DNA from: an uncultured Burkholderiales bacterium
GTDB lineage: Bacteria; Pseudomonadota; Gammaproteobacteria; Burkholderiales; Burkholderiaceae_C
Direction of reading: 5' to 3'
DNA: 6,430 nt
Assembly: GCA_903856875.1 (NCBI GenBank)
Contig: CAIODE010000313.1
Location: forward strand, 1 to 6,430
How positions within the stretch are numbered: the first letter of the stretch is position 1; each line of letters begins with the position of its first letter. The notes under the pieces are model-generated. The model was not told where the DNA came from. It saw nothing but the letters and a program-made list of their open reading frames with translations, and ran no database searches. A program made the position numbers and the translations under genes. Shown one piece after another: positions 1 to 5,786 of the stretch.

Positions 1-33
1 ATCTTACCCGTATCATTTCTAAAAGCACACACT

Positions 34-36
34 AGG
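34..36 (+). promoter_or_regulatory. Weak ribosome binding site for the malonyl-CoA decarboxylase gene
   Basis: An AGG triplet lies 6 bases upstream of the ATG at 43, a normal Shine-Dalgarno spacing. It supports that ATG as the start. The remaining bases from 1 to 33 show no clear promoter or other signal, and the window edge may cut off the true upstream region. Confidence 0.45.
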
Positions 37-42
37 TCCAGC

Positions 43-1320
43 ATGTTTGAACGGTTCACTAAAGCCAAATCACTTGAATCCGCCCAAAAAATTGCTCTGA
101 GCTTGCTTTCAGAGAAGGGCGAAGCCAATGCACAAAGCATTGCTGCTAAGTTTGTAGAGCAGTTCAAACTCCTAGACAAGCCAGACCAGCTGAAATTCTT
201 TGAATTTTTAGCTCATAAATTCAGTCCTGACCCTATTGAAGTTTTACAGGCAGCACAGCATTACGCAGACAAATACGATGATGAAAGTCTGGTTGCACTT
301 TTTAAAATAGTCGAGCCGGCCAGACAAGAATTGTTGCGCCGAATCAATCGCGCACCCAATGGCACACAAACCATTGTTCGCATGAGGGAGCGTTTGTTAG
401 AGCACACCAAAACCAAGGCCGGTTTGAAAGCAGTCGATGCAGACATGCAGCACTTGTTGAATTCTTGGTTCAATCCAGGCTTTTTGGAGTTGCACGAAAT
501 CACGTGGTCATCCTCAGCACTCTTGCTTGAAAAAATCATTCAGCATGAGTCGGTGCATGCCATCGATGGTTGGGACGATTTGAGGCGCCGCTTGCAGCCC
601 GACCGCCGCTGTTACGCCTTCTTTCATCCCCAGTTGCCTGGCGAGCCTTTGATTTTTGTGGAGGTGGCCTTGGTCACCACCATTTCAAAAGAGGTTGGAC
701 CGCTGCTCGACAAGAAGTCTGAGTCTTTGGATTCCAAAAAATTCAAGACCGCTATTTTTTACTCCATCAGTAACTGCCAGCCCGGACTGCGTGGCGTATC
801 GCTTGGCAATTTTTTGATCAAGCGAGTGGCCGAAAAAATACTGCAAGAAATTCCAAGTGTTAAAACCTTTTGTACCTTGTCGCCTGTACCCGGATTTAAC
901 AGATGGTTGGATGCTTTGCCAGGGTCACACGCATTGGAAGCCTTGGAGGACAAAAAAGGCAAAATTGCACAGTCACTGAAAGTCTTGATGAAAGAAGGCG
1001 AGTGGTCAAAACGCTTGACCAAGGGTTGGACGCCTGCCTTAGCCAGAGCCGAAGAAAAATCAGCCCTCATGCATCTGTGCTTTGTTTACCTCACTCAATT
1101 TGTACACAAGGGTTCAGGTGATTCTGTGGCCAAGTTTCATTTGGCCAATGGGGCAAAGTTGCACGATATCAATTGGGGCGCTGATCTTTCTAAAAAAGGT
1201 CTTGCACAGTCCAGTGCCATGATGGTGAACTACTTGTACGAATTGAGTGCAGTGGAAGACAATCATGAAAAATTTGTCAAAAAAGAAGTTGTTTTCAGCA
1301 GAAGCTTAAGCTCACTTTGA
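43..1320 (+). CDS. Malonyl-CoA decarboxylase (MCD/MLYCD family)
   Basis: This 425-residue protein should convert malonyl-CoA to acetyl-CoA and CO2, probably in the cytoplasm since no signal peptide is visible. The helical N-terminal part (about 1-125) corresponds to the MCD N-terminal domain, and the rest is the acetyltransferase-fold catalytic domain. Family signatures are easy to see: HESVHAIDGWDDLRRRL at 168-184, FYSISNCQPGLRG at 239-251, LGNFLIKRV at 254-262, TLSPVPGF at 278-285, and FHLANGA with a following INWGAD at 365-381. By comparison with human MCD as I recall it, Ser280 and His366 match the catalytic Ser/His pair. The length is slightly under that of mitochondrial forms, as expected without a transit peptide. 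The usual malonate-use partners (malonyl-CoA synthetase, malonate transporter) are absent from the visible flank, so its role may be catabolic or in controlling the malonyl-CoA pool. The radical SAM gene follows 27 bp downstream on the same strand. The family call is firm; the physiological role is not. Confidence 0.93.
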   Translation: MFERFTKAKSLESAQKIALSLLSEKGEANAQSIAAKFVEQFKLLDKPDQLKFFEFLAHKFSPDPIEVLQAAQHYADKYDDESLVALFKIVEPARQELLRRINRAPNGTQTIVRMRERLLEHTKTKAGLKAVDADMQHLLNSWFNPGFLELHEITWSSSALLLEKIIQHESVHAIDGWDDLRRRLQPDRRCYAFFHPQLPGEPLIFVEVALVTTISKEVGPLLDKKSESLDSKKFKTAIFYSISNCQPGLRGVSLGNFLIKRVAEKILQEIPSVKTFCTLSPVPGFNRWLDALPGSHALEALEDKKGKIAQSLKVLMKEGEWSKRLTKGWTPALARAEEKSALMHLCFVYLTQFVHKGSGDSVAKFHLANGAKLHDINWGADLSKKGLAQSSAMMVNYLYELSAVEDNHEKFVKKEVVFSRSLSSL

Positions 1321-1347
1321 CAACTTGACTCGTTGGATAATGTGGGC

Positions 1348-3006
1348 ATGCCCCAAATAGAGACGCAGTCGCCAGCCATTATTCTTTGCACGCTCAATGC
1401 GAAGTACATTCACGCCTCTTTAGGACTGCGTTACCTCATGGCTAACATGGCGCGCCATGGTAGCCATGATTTGGCGCATCTGACAGCATTGACTGAATTT
1501 ACCTTGGCTAGACCTACGCAGGACATGGCGCATGAACTGCTGAGTCAACTGGGGCCTGAATTGACAGATCGTCCTCAAATCATTGGATTTGGGGTGTACA
1601 TCTGGAATGTGATTCAAACCACTGAACTTGTCAGAGTCCTTAAAGCGCAGCGGCCTCGTATCATTGTCGTCTTGGGCGGGCCCGAAGTGAGCCACGAGAC
1701 CGAATCTCAAGACATTGTGCAATTGTCAGACCATGTCATTTCAGGTTGGGGTGATGTCAGTTTTCCCAAGTTGTGTCTTGCCTTGCTGAAGGGCCCCAAG
1801 CCTTTAATGAAGATCATTCAGGGCGAGCAGCCGCCCTTGAGTGACATTGAATTGCCCTACCGCGAATTTTCAGACGCTGATTTGGCCAACAGAGTGCTGT
1901 ACGTTGAAGCGTCTAGAGGATGCCCCTTTAAATGCGAGTTTTGTTTAAGTTCCTTGGACAAAACAGCGTGGGCATTCGATTTAAATCCTTTCCTGCAAGA
2001 ATTGGACGTCCTGTTCACTCGAGGTGCTCGAAACTTCAAGTTTGTCGATCGCACCTTCAATTTAAAAATAGAAGCTTCCGCTCAAATATTGCAGTTTTTT
2101 CTTGACCGGCTGACACTTGATTCTGCACAGGGCTTGCTGGTTCATTTTGAGGTCATACCAGACCACTTGCCAGATCGCTTGAAAGAGTTGATCTCTCAGT
2201 TTCCCCAAGGGGTGTTGCAGTTTGAGGTGGGCATCCAAAGCTTCAACGAAGAGGTTCAGCAGCGAATTTCTCGAAAACAAGATAATGCAAAAACAGAAGC
2301 CAATTTGCGTTGGCTACTGACTGAGTCTAATGCTCATTTGCACACTGATTTAATTTTTGGCTTACCTGGCGAAACCCTTCAAAGTTTTGCCAAAGGCTTT
2401 GACCGATTGCTCAGCATTGGTCCGCAAGAAATTCAATTGGGCATCTTGAAGCGCTTGAGAGGTACTCCCTTGGCGCGTCACACCGAGACGCATGGCATGG
2501 TTTACGACAGCCAGCCACCGTATGTCATCAGGCAAAACAATGACATTGACAAAGCAAGCTTCGAGCGCTTTACCAGACTGGCAAAGTATTGGGACTTGGT
2601 GGCCAACTCGGGGCGTTTTAAACAAACCTTGTCATTGATTTTGCAAGCCCATGCACCTCATCATTCGCCATTTTGGGCTTGGATGGCGTTTTCAGATCAT
2701 CTCTGGGTGAGAACTCAGAAAACCTTTGGGCTTACACCAGAGGCCTTGGTTGATGCCGTGTTTGAATACCTCACCGTCGTGCGTCGTATGGACGAGAACT
2801 CGACCCGCCAGTCACTCCTCAAAGACTACTTGAGCAGCGGTGCTCGCGGGCGTCCTCATTGCTTGGCGAAAGAAGCATTGCCACTTGGCGGCGACAAAGT
2901 CAATTTAGGAAGAACAGACGGCGAAAATGGGATGAAACAAAACTTGCGTGTACGTCAAGAACGGCACGGCGATGCTGAGATTCTAAGTGTGCTAATGGTC
3001 AGGTGA
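1348..3006 (+). CDS. B12-binding-domain radical SAM protein (DUF4080-like), substrate unknown
   Basis: The 552-residue product has the two-part layout of B12-binding-type radical SAM enzymes. The N-terminal Rossmann-like part (about 8-165) has the opening CTLNAKYIHASLGLRYL at 14-30, GGPEV at 110-114 and GWGD at 133-136, but I see no DxHxxG cobalamin-ligand motif. The radical SAM domain follows, with the iron-sulfur cluster motif CxxxCxxC at Cys192, Cys196 and Cys199 after VEASRG, then FEVGIQS at 292-298 and DLIFGLPGE at 334-342, typical of the TIM barrel. The C-terminal part (about 395-520) resembles DUF4080, an uncharacterised tail on such proteins. Reading can also begin at TTG 1333 or GTG 1342, but ATG 1348 is preferred; no site has a strong Shine-Dalgarno sequence. 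It sits 27 bp after the malonyl-CoA decarboxylase gene and is probably co-transcribed with it. The final codons overlap the convergent soxZ by 8 bp. The substrate cannot be assigned. Confidence 0.85.
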   Translation: MPQIETQSPAIILCTLNAKYIHASLGLRYLMANMARHGSHDLAHLTALTEFTLARPTQDMAHELLSQLGPELTDRPQIIGFGVYIWNVIQTTELVRVLKAQRPRIIVVLGGPEVSHETESQDIVQLSDHVISGWGDVSFPKLCLALLKGPKPLMKIIQGEQPPLSDIELPYREFSDADLANRVLYVEASRGCPFKCEFCLSSLDKTAWAFDLNPFLQELDVLFTRGARNFKFVDRTFNLKIEASAQILQFFLDRLTLDSAQGLLVHFEVIPDHLPDRLKELISQFPQGVLQFEVGIQSFNEEVQQRISRKQDNAKTEANLRWLLTESNAHLHTDLIFGLPGETLQSFAKGFDRLLSIGPQEIQLGILKRLRGTPLARHTETHGMVYDSQPPYVIRQNNDIDKASFERFTRLAKYWDLVANSGRFKQTLSLILQAHAPHHSPFWAWMAFSDHLWVRTQKTFGLTPEALVDAVFEYLTVVRRMDENSTRQSLLKDYLSSGARGRPHCLAKEALPLGGDKVNLGRTDGENGMKQNLRVRQERHGDAEILSVLMVR

Positions 3007-3310
3007 TGCTTGCTTCGTCGCTTCGCGTTTCACCTTTGTTGTCTCGCCAGCTCAAAGTAATTTTGTCACCCGCTTTACCGCCTTTGAGAATGAATTGAAG
3101 GTAAGGGTTTTTAGAAACAGATGTTCCGAATTCTGCGGTCAGTACCACCTTGGCATTGAGCATGACAGTCATCTCTTGAATGTACCAACTGGGAATGATT
3201 TTCCCTGATGCATCTTTGCGCTGGCCGCTTTCCATTTCGTGGTTCATCAGAACACGAACGGTGGTCTTCTCTCCAAGCGCTTGGGCGCGAATGCGTGTGG
3301 GTTCAGTCAT
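2999..3310 (-). CDS. soxZ: SoxZ, sulfur-carrier complex subunit
   Basis: A 103-residue protein of the usual SoxZ length. SoxZ pairs with SoxY to form the periplasmic SoxYZ carrier that holds sulfur intermediates during thiosulfate or sulfide oxidation. Features matching the family are the opening IRAQA at 7-11, the stretch HEMESGQRKD at 24-33, IPSWYIQEM at 39-47 and the C-terminal beta-strand region LSWRDNKGE at 86-94. There is no signal peptide and no cysteine, as expected: SoxZ is thought to be exported through the Tat system as a complex with the signal-bearing SoxY. It begins 6 bp after the soxY stop with no evident Shine-Dalgarno sequence, so translation is probably coupled to soxY. It is the last gene of the operon, and its stop lies inside the end of the convergent radical SAM gene. 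Confidence 0.94.
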   Translation of the reverse strand: MTEPTRIRAQALGEKTTVRVLMNHEMESGQRKDASGKIIPSWYIQEMTVMLNAKVVLTAEFGTSVSKNPYLQFILKGGKAGDKITLSWRDNKGETRSDEASIT

Positions 3311-3316
3311 TTTTAT

Positions 3317-3787
3317 TCAAGCGCCACAACCACCGATTGTCACTTTGACTTCTTTTTTGGCATACATGGCCCGACCGTCGGACATGATGGCAACGAAGTA
3401 GACATCTGAAGTTTGACTCATTTTGACTCTGGTGGAAAAATTTGATTCAACAACATCACTGACTTGAAAAGATGCAGCCAATGTTGCAGGATTCTTTTCT
3501 ATCAAGATCAGTATTTTTCTAACATCAGGCAAGAATATGCTGACACCCATCGCAACAGCTGCACCATTTTCTGCATAGTCAGGCGCATTGATGAGAACTT
3601 CTTTGCTTTCTGAGATGACGCCGCCACCTTGCATCTTGATGGCTTCGTTGATAGATTTGGTTTCGAAAGAGGTTTTGTTGTAAGCAGCAGTAGAAAATTG
3701 TGGATACCCAGCACCGACCAGTAAACCAGCCAGTGTCATGATTTGCTTGATGGAATCTCTGCGGTTAGGACTTGTCAAGCTTTTCAC
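3317..3787 (-). CDS. soxY: SoxY, sulfur-binding subunit of the SoxYZ carrier
   Basis: The 156-residue SoxY carries sulfur intermediates on a cysteine at the end of a flexible C-terminal arm. Here the protein ends KVTIGGCGA, placing the carrier at Cys154; the classical ending is GGCGG. An N-terminal Tat-type signal is visible, with NRRDSIKQ at 8-15 followed by a hydrophobic stretch to about 28 and likely cleavage near residue 34, before AYNKTSF. The mature part contains APDYAENGA at 68-76, EKNP at 97-100, FSTRVKMSQTS at 117-127 and AKKEVKVT at 143-150, all typical of SoxY. The start is GTG at 3787, overlapping the TGA stop of the upstream cytochrome gene by 4 bp (GTGA). The next in-frame ATG, codon 17, would remove the twin arginines, so GTG is preferred. 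SoxZ follows after 6 bp. Confidence 0.95.
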   Translation of the reverse strand: MKSLTSPNRRDSIKQIMTLAGLLVGAGYPQFSTAAYNKTSFETKSINEAIKMQGGGVISESKEVLINAPDYAENGAAVAMGVSIFLPDVRKILILIEKNPATLAASFQVSDVVESNFSTRVKMSQTSDVYFVAIMSDGRAMYAKKEVKVTIGGCGA

Positions 3788-4101
3788 TTGGCACCATCAA
3801 GAATCCAAATGGCCAGTGCCTTGGCATCTGCATCGCTCAAACCAGCAGGTGGGGGCATTGGCACTGGCCCCCATTTGCCAGCGCCTCCTTTTTTAATGCT
3901 CATGGCCAATTGAGAGGCAGCATCTGGAACGTCTGCATATTTTTTGGCAACGTCTTTGAAAGATGGACCGACCAGTTTTTTGTCAAGAATGTGGCATGCG
4001 AAACAGACATTCTTTTTAGCTAGGTCTGAATTGGCTAAAGCTGATCCACCTATGAAATTGGATGCAATCAATGCAAGTGCGATGGTATTTTGTATTTTCA
4101 T
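3784..4101 (-). CDS. Small class I c-type cytochrome (c551/c552-like)
   Basis: A 105-residue periplasmic electron carrier. A Sec signal peptide spans about residues 1-23, with a likely cleavage after ALA. One haem-binding motif, CFACH (Cys33-His37), gives the proximal His37. Met82 in WGPVPMPP (77-84) is the probable distal ligand; that sequence is characteristic of the c551/c552 family, as is the closing helix DADAKALAIWIL at 90-101. Mature length of about 82 residues suits this family. The gene starts 9 bp after the FCSD flavoprotein stop with no clear Shine-Dalgarno sequence, and overlaps soxY by 4 bp at its other end, so it is embedded in the operon. Its likely job is to take electrons from the sulfide dehydrogenase or Sox enzymes and hand them to a terminal oxidase; the partner is inferred from context only. 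Confidence 0.9.
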   Translation of the reverse strand: MKIQNTIALALIASNFIGGSALANSDLAKKNVCFACHILDKKLVGPSFKDVAKKYADVPDAASQLAMSIKKGGAGKWGPVPMPPPAGLSDADAKALAIWILDGAK

Positions 4102-4110
4102 TGAGTCAAT

Positions 4111-5394
4111 TTATGCCAATGTATCTGCCCAAATATTGCGTGCCCAAGCCATTGCGTAATGGCCTTCAAGAGCGCTGGCTTCACTTGATACGCCGCCTGA
4201 ACCCGGAACTGCCAACATGGTTTTCTTTTCAACGTCGTAGGCATGAACACTTGCAACGTGCACCACGTGTTCAGCACTTACAAAACTATAGCATGTGTTG
4301 TTGTAGATGGGCATTGAATTGGGTTCTTTGCCAGTTAATAAGGCAACCACGGCAGCGGCACAAGTTTTGCCGTGTTGATTGGCCATGTGGCCAGATTTGG
4401 GCATGGCAGGTGCAATTTGAATCGAGTCACCCAAGACATGAATGTTTTTGGCAGTTTTTGATTCAAACGTTAGAAAATCGACTTCGCACCAACGCTTGTT
4501 CGCAGTAGCCAACCCTGTTTTGACGGCAATTTCTCCTGCACGCATAGGTGGAATAACGTTCAGCACGGTGGCTTTCAAATCGTCTTGAAATTCAAATTTC
4601 AGGGTGTTGGTGGCCGCATCAACGTCCACTGCATTGTGTTTCCCATGGTATTCAACGATGCCTTTGTAACGCTCAGCCCAAGCCTTTTTGAACAAGGGGC
4701 CTTTAGATGTGACGTCATCATTGGCATCAAAAATGAGGACTTTGCTTTTAGGCTTGGCCTTGCTGAAATAGTCGGCAACTTGGCAAGCACGTTCATAAGG
4801 CCCTGGTGGGCAACGATAGGGGGCAAGTGGAATGGACAACGCATACACACCACCATCTGGCATGGCTTCGAGTTGCCGACGCAGTGCGACTGTTTGAGCG
4901 CCAGCTTTCCATGCGTGCAAAACCTTGTCTTGAGCGCCTGCTTGTTTCAAGCCTGGCAATGAGTCGAACATGAAGTCAACTCCAGGGGAAAGGATTAAAC
5001 GATCGTATGAAATCTCAGAGCCACCCGCTAATTTCACCAGCCGTTTTTCTGGATCGATTTGAGTCACATAGTCTTTGACCAGTTTGACGCCATGCCTTTT
5101 GACCAGGTTGTCGTAGGACGTTGTGACGTCGGCCATGGTCTTGCTTCCGCCAATGACAAGGTTGGAAATGGGGCAAGAAATAAAGTTAGGGCTGGGCTCA
5201 ATAAGGGTCACGTCAATGCCATAGTTTGACCACATGCGCACATATTTGGCTGCTGTGGCGCCACCATAGCCGCCACCCACCACCACTACTTTAGCGCTGC
5301 TGTTTGAGCCAATAGAGGCACAACCTGAGATCAAGCCCATGGCGCCTAAAGCTGAGCCTGTGCCAGCACCTTGAATAAATTGACGACGTTTCAT
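4111..5394 (-). CDS. fccB: Flavocytochrome c sulfide dehydrogenase, flavoprotein subunit (FccB/SoxF-like)
   Basis: The 427-residue protein should oxidise sulfide in the periplasm, using FAD and passing electrons to a cytochrome c subunit. An N-terminal Tat signal is seen (RRQFIQ at 3-8), ending in a lipobox-like LISGC at 21-25, so the mature protein may be lipid-anchored at Cys25. The FAD-binding Rossmann motif VVVVGGGYGG lies at 36-45, and the second FAD contact HVLGDS at 319-324. CPISNLVIGG at 74-83 and APYRCPPGPYERAC at 191-204 are strong FCSD signatures. Cys195 and Cys303 (RWCEVD) match the redox-active cysteine pair known from Allochromatium FCSD, as I recall it. The C-terminal part (about 355-427, including NNTCYS at 365-370) matches the dedicated FCSD flavin-binding C-terminal domain, which separates it from generic NAD(P)H dehydrogenases and from membrane-bound sulfide:quinone reductases. 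A GGAG ribosome binding site precedes the ATG; the fccA-like gene is 9 bp upstream. Confidence 0.93.
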   Translation of the reverse strand: MKRRQFIQGAGTGSALGAMGLISGCASIGSNSSAKVVVVGGGYGGATAAKYVRMWSNYGIDVTLIEPSPNFISCPISNLVIGGSKTMADVTTSYDNLVKRHGVKLVKDYVTQIDPEKRLVKLAGGSEISYDRLILSPGVDFMFDSLPGLKQAGAQDKVLHAWKAGAQTVALRRQLEAMPDGGVYALSIPLAPYRCPPGPYERACQVADYFSKAKPKSKVLIFDANDDVTSKGPLFKKAWAERYKGIVEYHGKHNAVDVDAATNTLKFEFQDDLKATVLNVIPPMRAGEIAVKTGLATANKRWCEVDFLTFESKTAKNIHVLGDSIQIAPAMPKSGHMANQHGKTCAAAVVALLTGKEPNSMPIYNNTCYSFVSAEHVVHVASVHAYDVEKKTMLAVPGSGGVSSEASALEGHYAMAWARNIWADTLA

Positions 5395-5399
5395 GGCAG

Positions 5400-5403
5400 C
5401 TCC
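5400..5403 (-). promoter_or_regulatory. Ribosome binding site for the FCSD flavoprotein gene
   Basis: Reading the minus strand, GGAG sits 5 bases before the ATG at 5394, in the 9-bp gap after the stop of the upstream cytochrome gene. It is the only strong Shine-Dalgarno sequence in this operon; the starts of the second cytochrome, soxY and soxZ lack one. Confidence 0.75.
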
Positions 5404-5715
5404 TTATTTTTTCTGTGAGGCGAAGAAAGCTGCGATGGCCACAATTTGCGCGTCACTATAGCCTTTGGAGAGTTGGTGCATGATGGTTCCTGGCGTGCGT
5501 CCGTTCTTGTAATCTTGCATTTTTTGGACGATCACGTCTTTGTCAACTCCTGCCAGTGCTGCCATGCCTGCTTCTGCGCGCCCGTTGGTGCCATGACAGT
5601 TGGCACACCCGGCAGCCCAGCTGCGAACTTGCAAGGGATCTGGAGATTGAGTTTGTGCATGCGCAGTCGATACAGCGCAAAAAAGGCTTAAAGCCAGGGG
5701 AAAAGCAATTTTCAT
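5404..5715 (-). CDS. fccA: Monoheme cytochrome c, probable FccA-like subunit of sulfide dehydrogenase
   Basis: A 103-residue c-type cytochrome with a Sec signal peptide (1-20, cleavage after AHA). It has one haem motif, CANCHG, with Cys37, Cys40 and His41. Met79 in GTIMHQLSKGY (76-86) is the likely distal ligand; the motif MHQxxKGYSDxQI recurs in cytochrome subunits of FCSD. The ending helix IVAIAAFFASQ (91-101) is typical of class I cytochromes. FccA of Allochromatium carries two haems in about 20 kDa, while the Chlorobium form is a small monoheme protein, so this would be the short type. Being directly before fccB with a 9-bp gap makes it the natural electron-accepting partner of the flavoprotein, but that pairing is inferred. 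It is the first gene of the minus-strand operon. No strong Shine-Dalgarno sequence precedes its ATG. A free cytochrome c unrelated to FCSD remains possible. Confidence 0.85.
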   Translation of the reverse strand: MKIAFPLALSLFCAVSTAHAQTQSPDPLQVRSWAAGCANCHGTNGRAEAGMAALAGVDKDVIVQKMQDYKNGRTPGTIMHQLSKGYSDAQIVAIAAFFASQKK

Positions 5716-5786
5716 AGTGACTAGCGTTGAAGCAAATCAAATAATTTGCTCAGTTAAATAAGATGTGAGGCGTTATTATTTCAGAC
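5716..5786. promoter_or_regulatory. Divergent intergenic region between the sulfur-oxidation operon and modA
   Basis: This 71-bp AT-rich region separates the divergently transcribed fccA-like gene (minus) and modA (plus), so promoters for both should lie here or just inside the genes. I could not pick out a convincing -35/-10 pair on either strand. The only clear structure is the perfect inverted repeat at 5731-5750. Confidence 0.6.
5731..5750. repeat. Perfect 7-bp inverted repeat, candidate operator
   Basis: The arms AGCAAAT (5731-5737) and ATTTGCT (5744-5750) are exact reverse complements separated by the 6-bp spacer CAAATA. The centre-to-centre distance of 13 bp is compatible with a dimeric helix-turn-helix regulator. 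The repeat starts 16 bp upstream of the fccA-like start codon and ends 36 bp before modA, so it could control either gene. It could instead form a hairpin in the operon's 5' leader. No regulator gene is visible in the window. Confidence 0.5.

Noticed and set aside
1309..1320. C-terminal SSL of malonyl-CoA decarboxylase as a peroxisomal-like targeting signal
   Set aside because: Eukaryotic MCD ends in SKL, but this is a bacterial operon and the resemblance is accidental.
1333..1347. TTG (1333) or GTG (1342) as the start of the radical SAM gene
   Set aside because: These add only 5 or 2 residues without family similarity, lack a better ribosome binding site, and ATG at 1348 is available.
4062..4508. 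Plus-strand 148-codon open frame opposite the FCSD flavoprotein
   Set aside because: It is fully antisense to a well-supported gene, is rich in Trp, Arg, Gln and Cys in a way typical of shadow frames, and matches no family I know.
4585..4962. Plus-strand 125-codon open frame within the FCSD flavoprotein gene
   Set aside because: Antisense shadow with no recognisable protein features; the minus-strand reading carries conserved FCSD motifs through this interval.
4111..5394. Sulfide:quinone oxidoreductase as an alternative identity for the flavoprotein
   Set aside because: The Tat signal, the PYRCPPGPYERA signature, the FCSD C-terminal domain and the flanking cytochrome c genes all point to FCSD instead.
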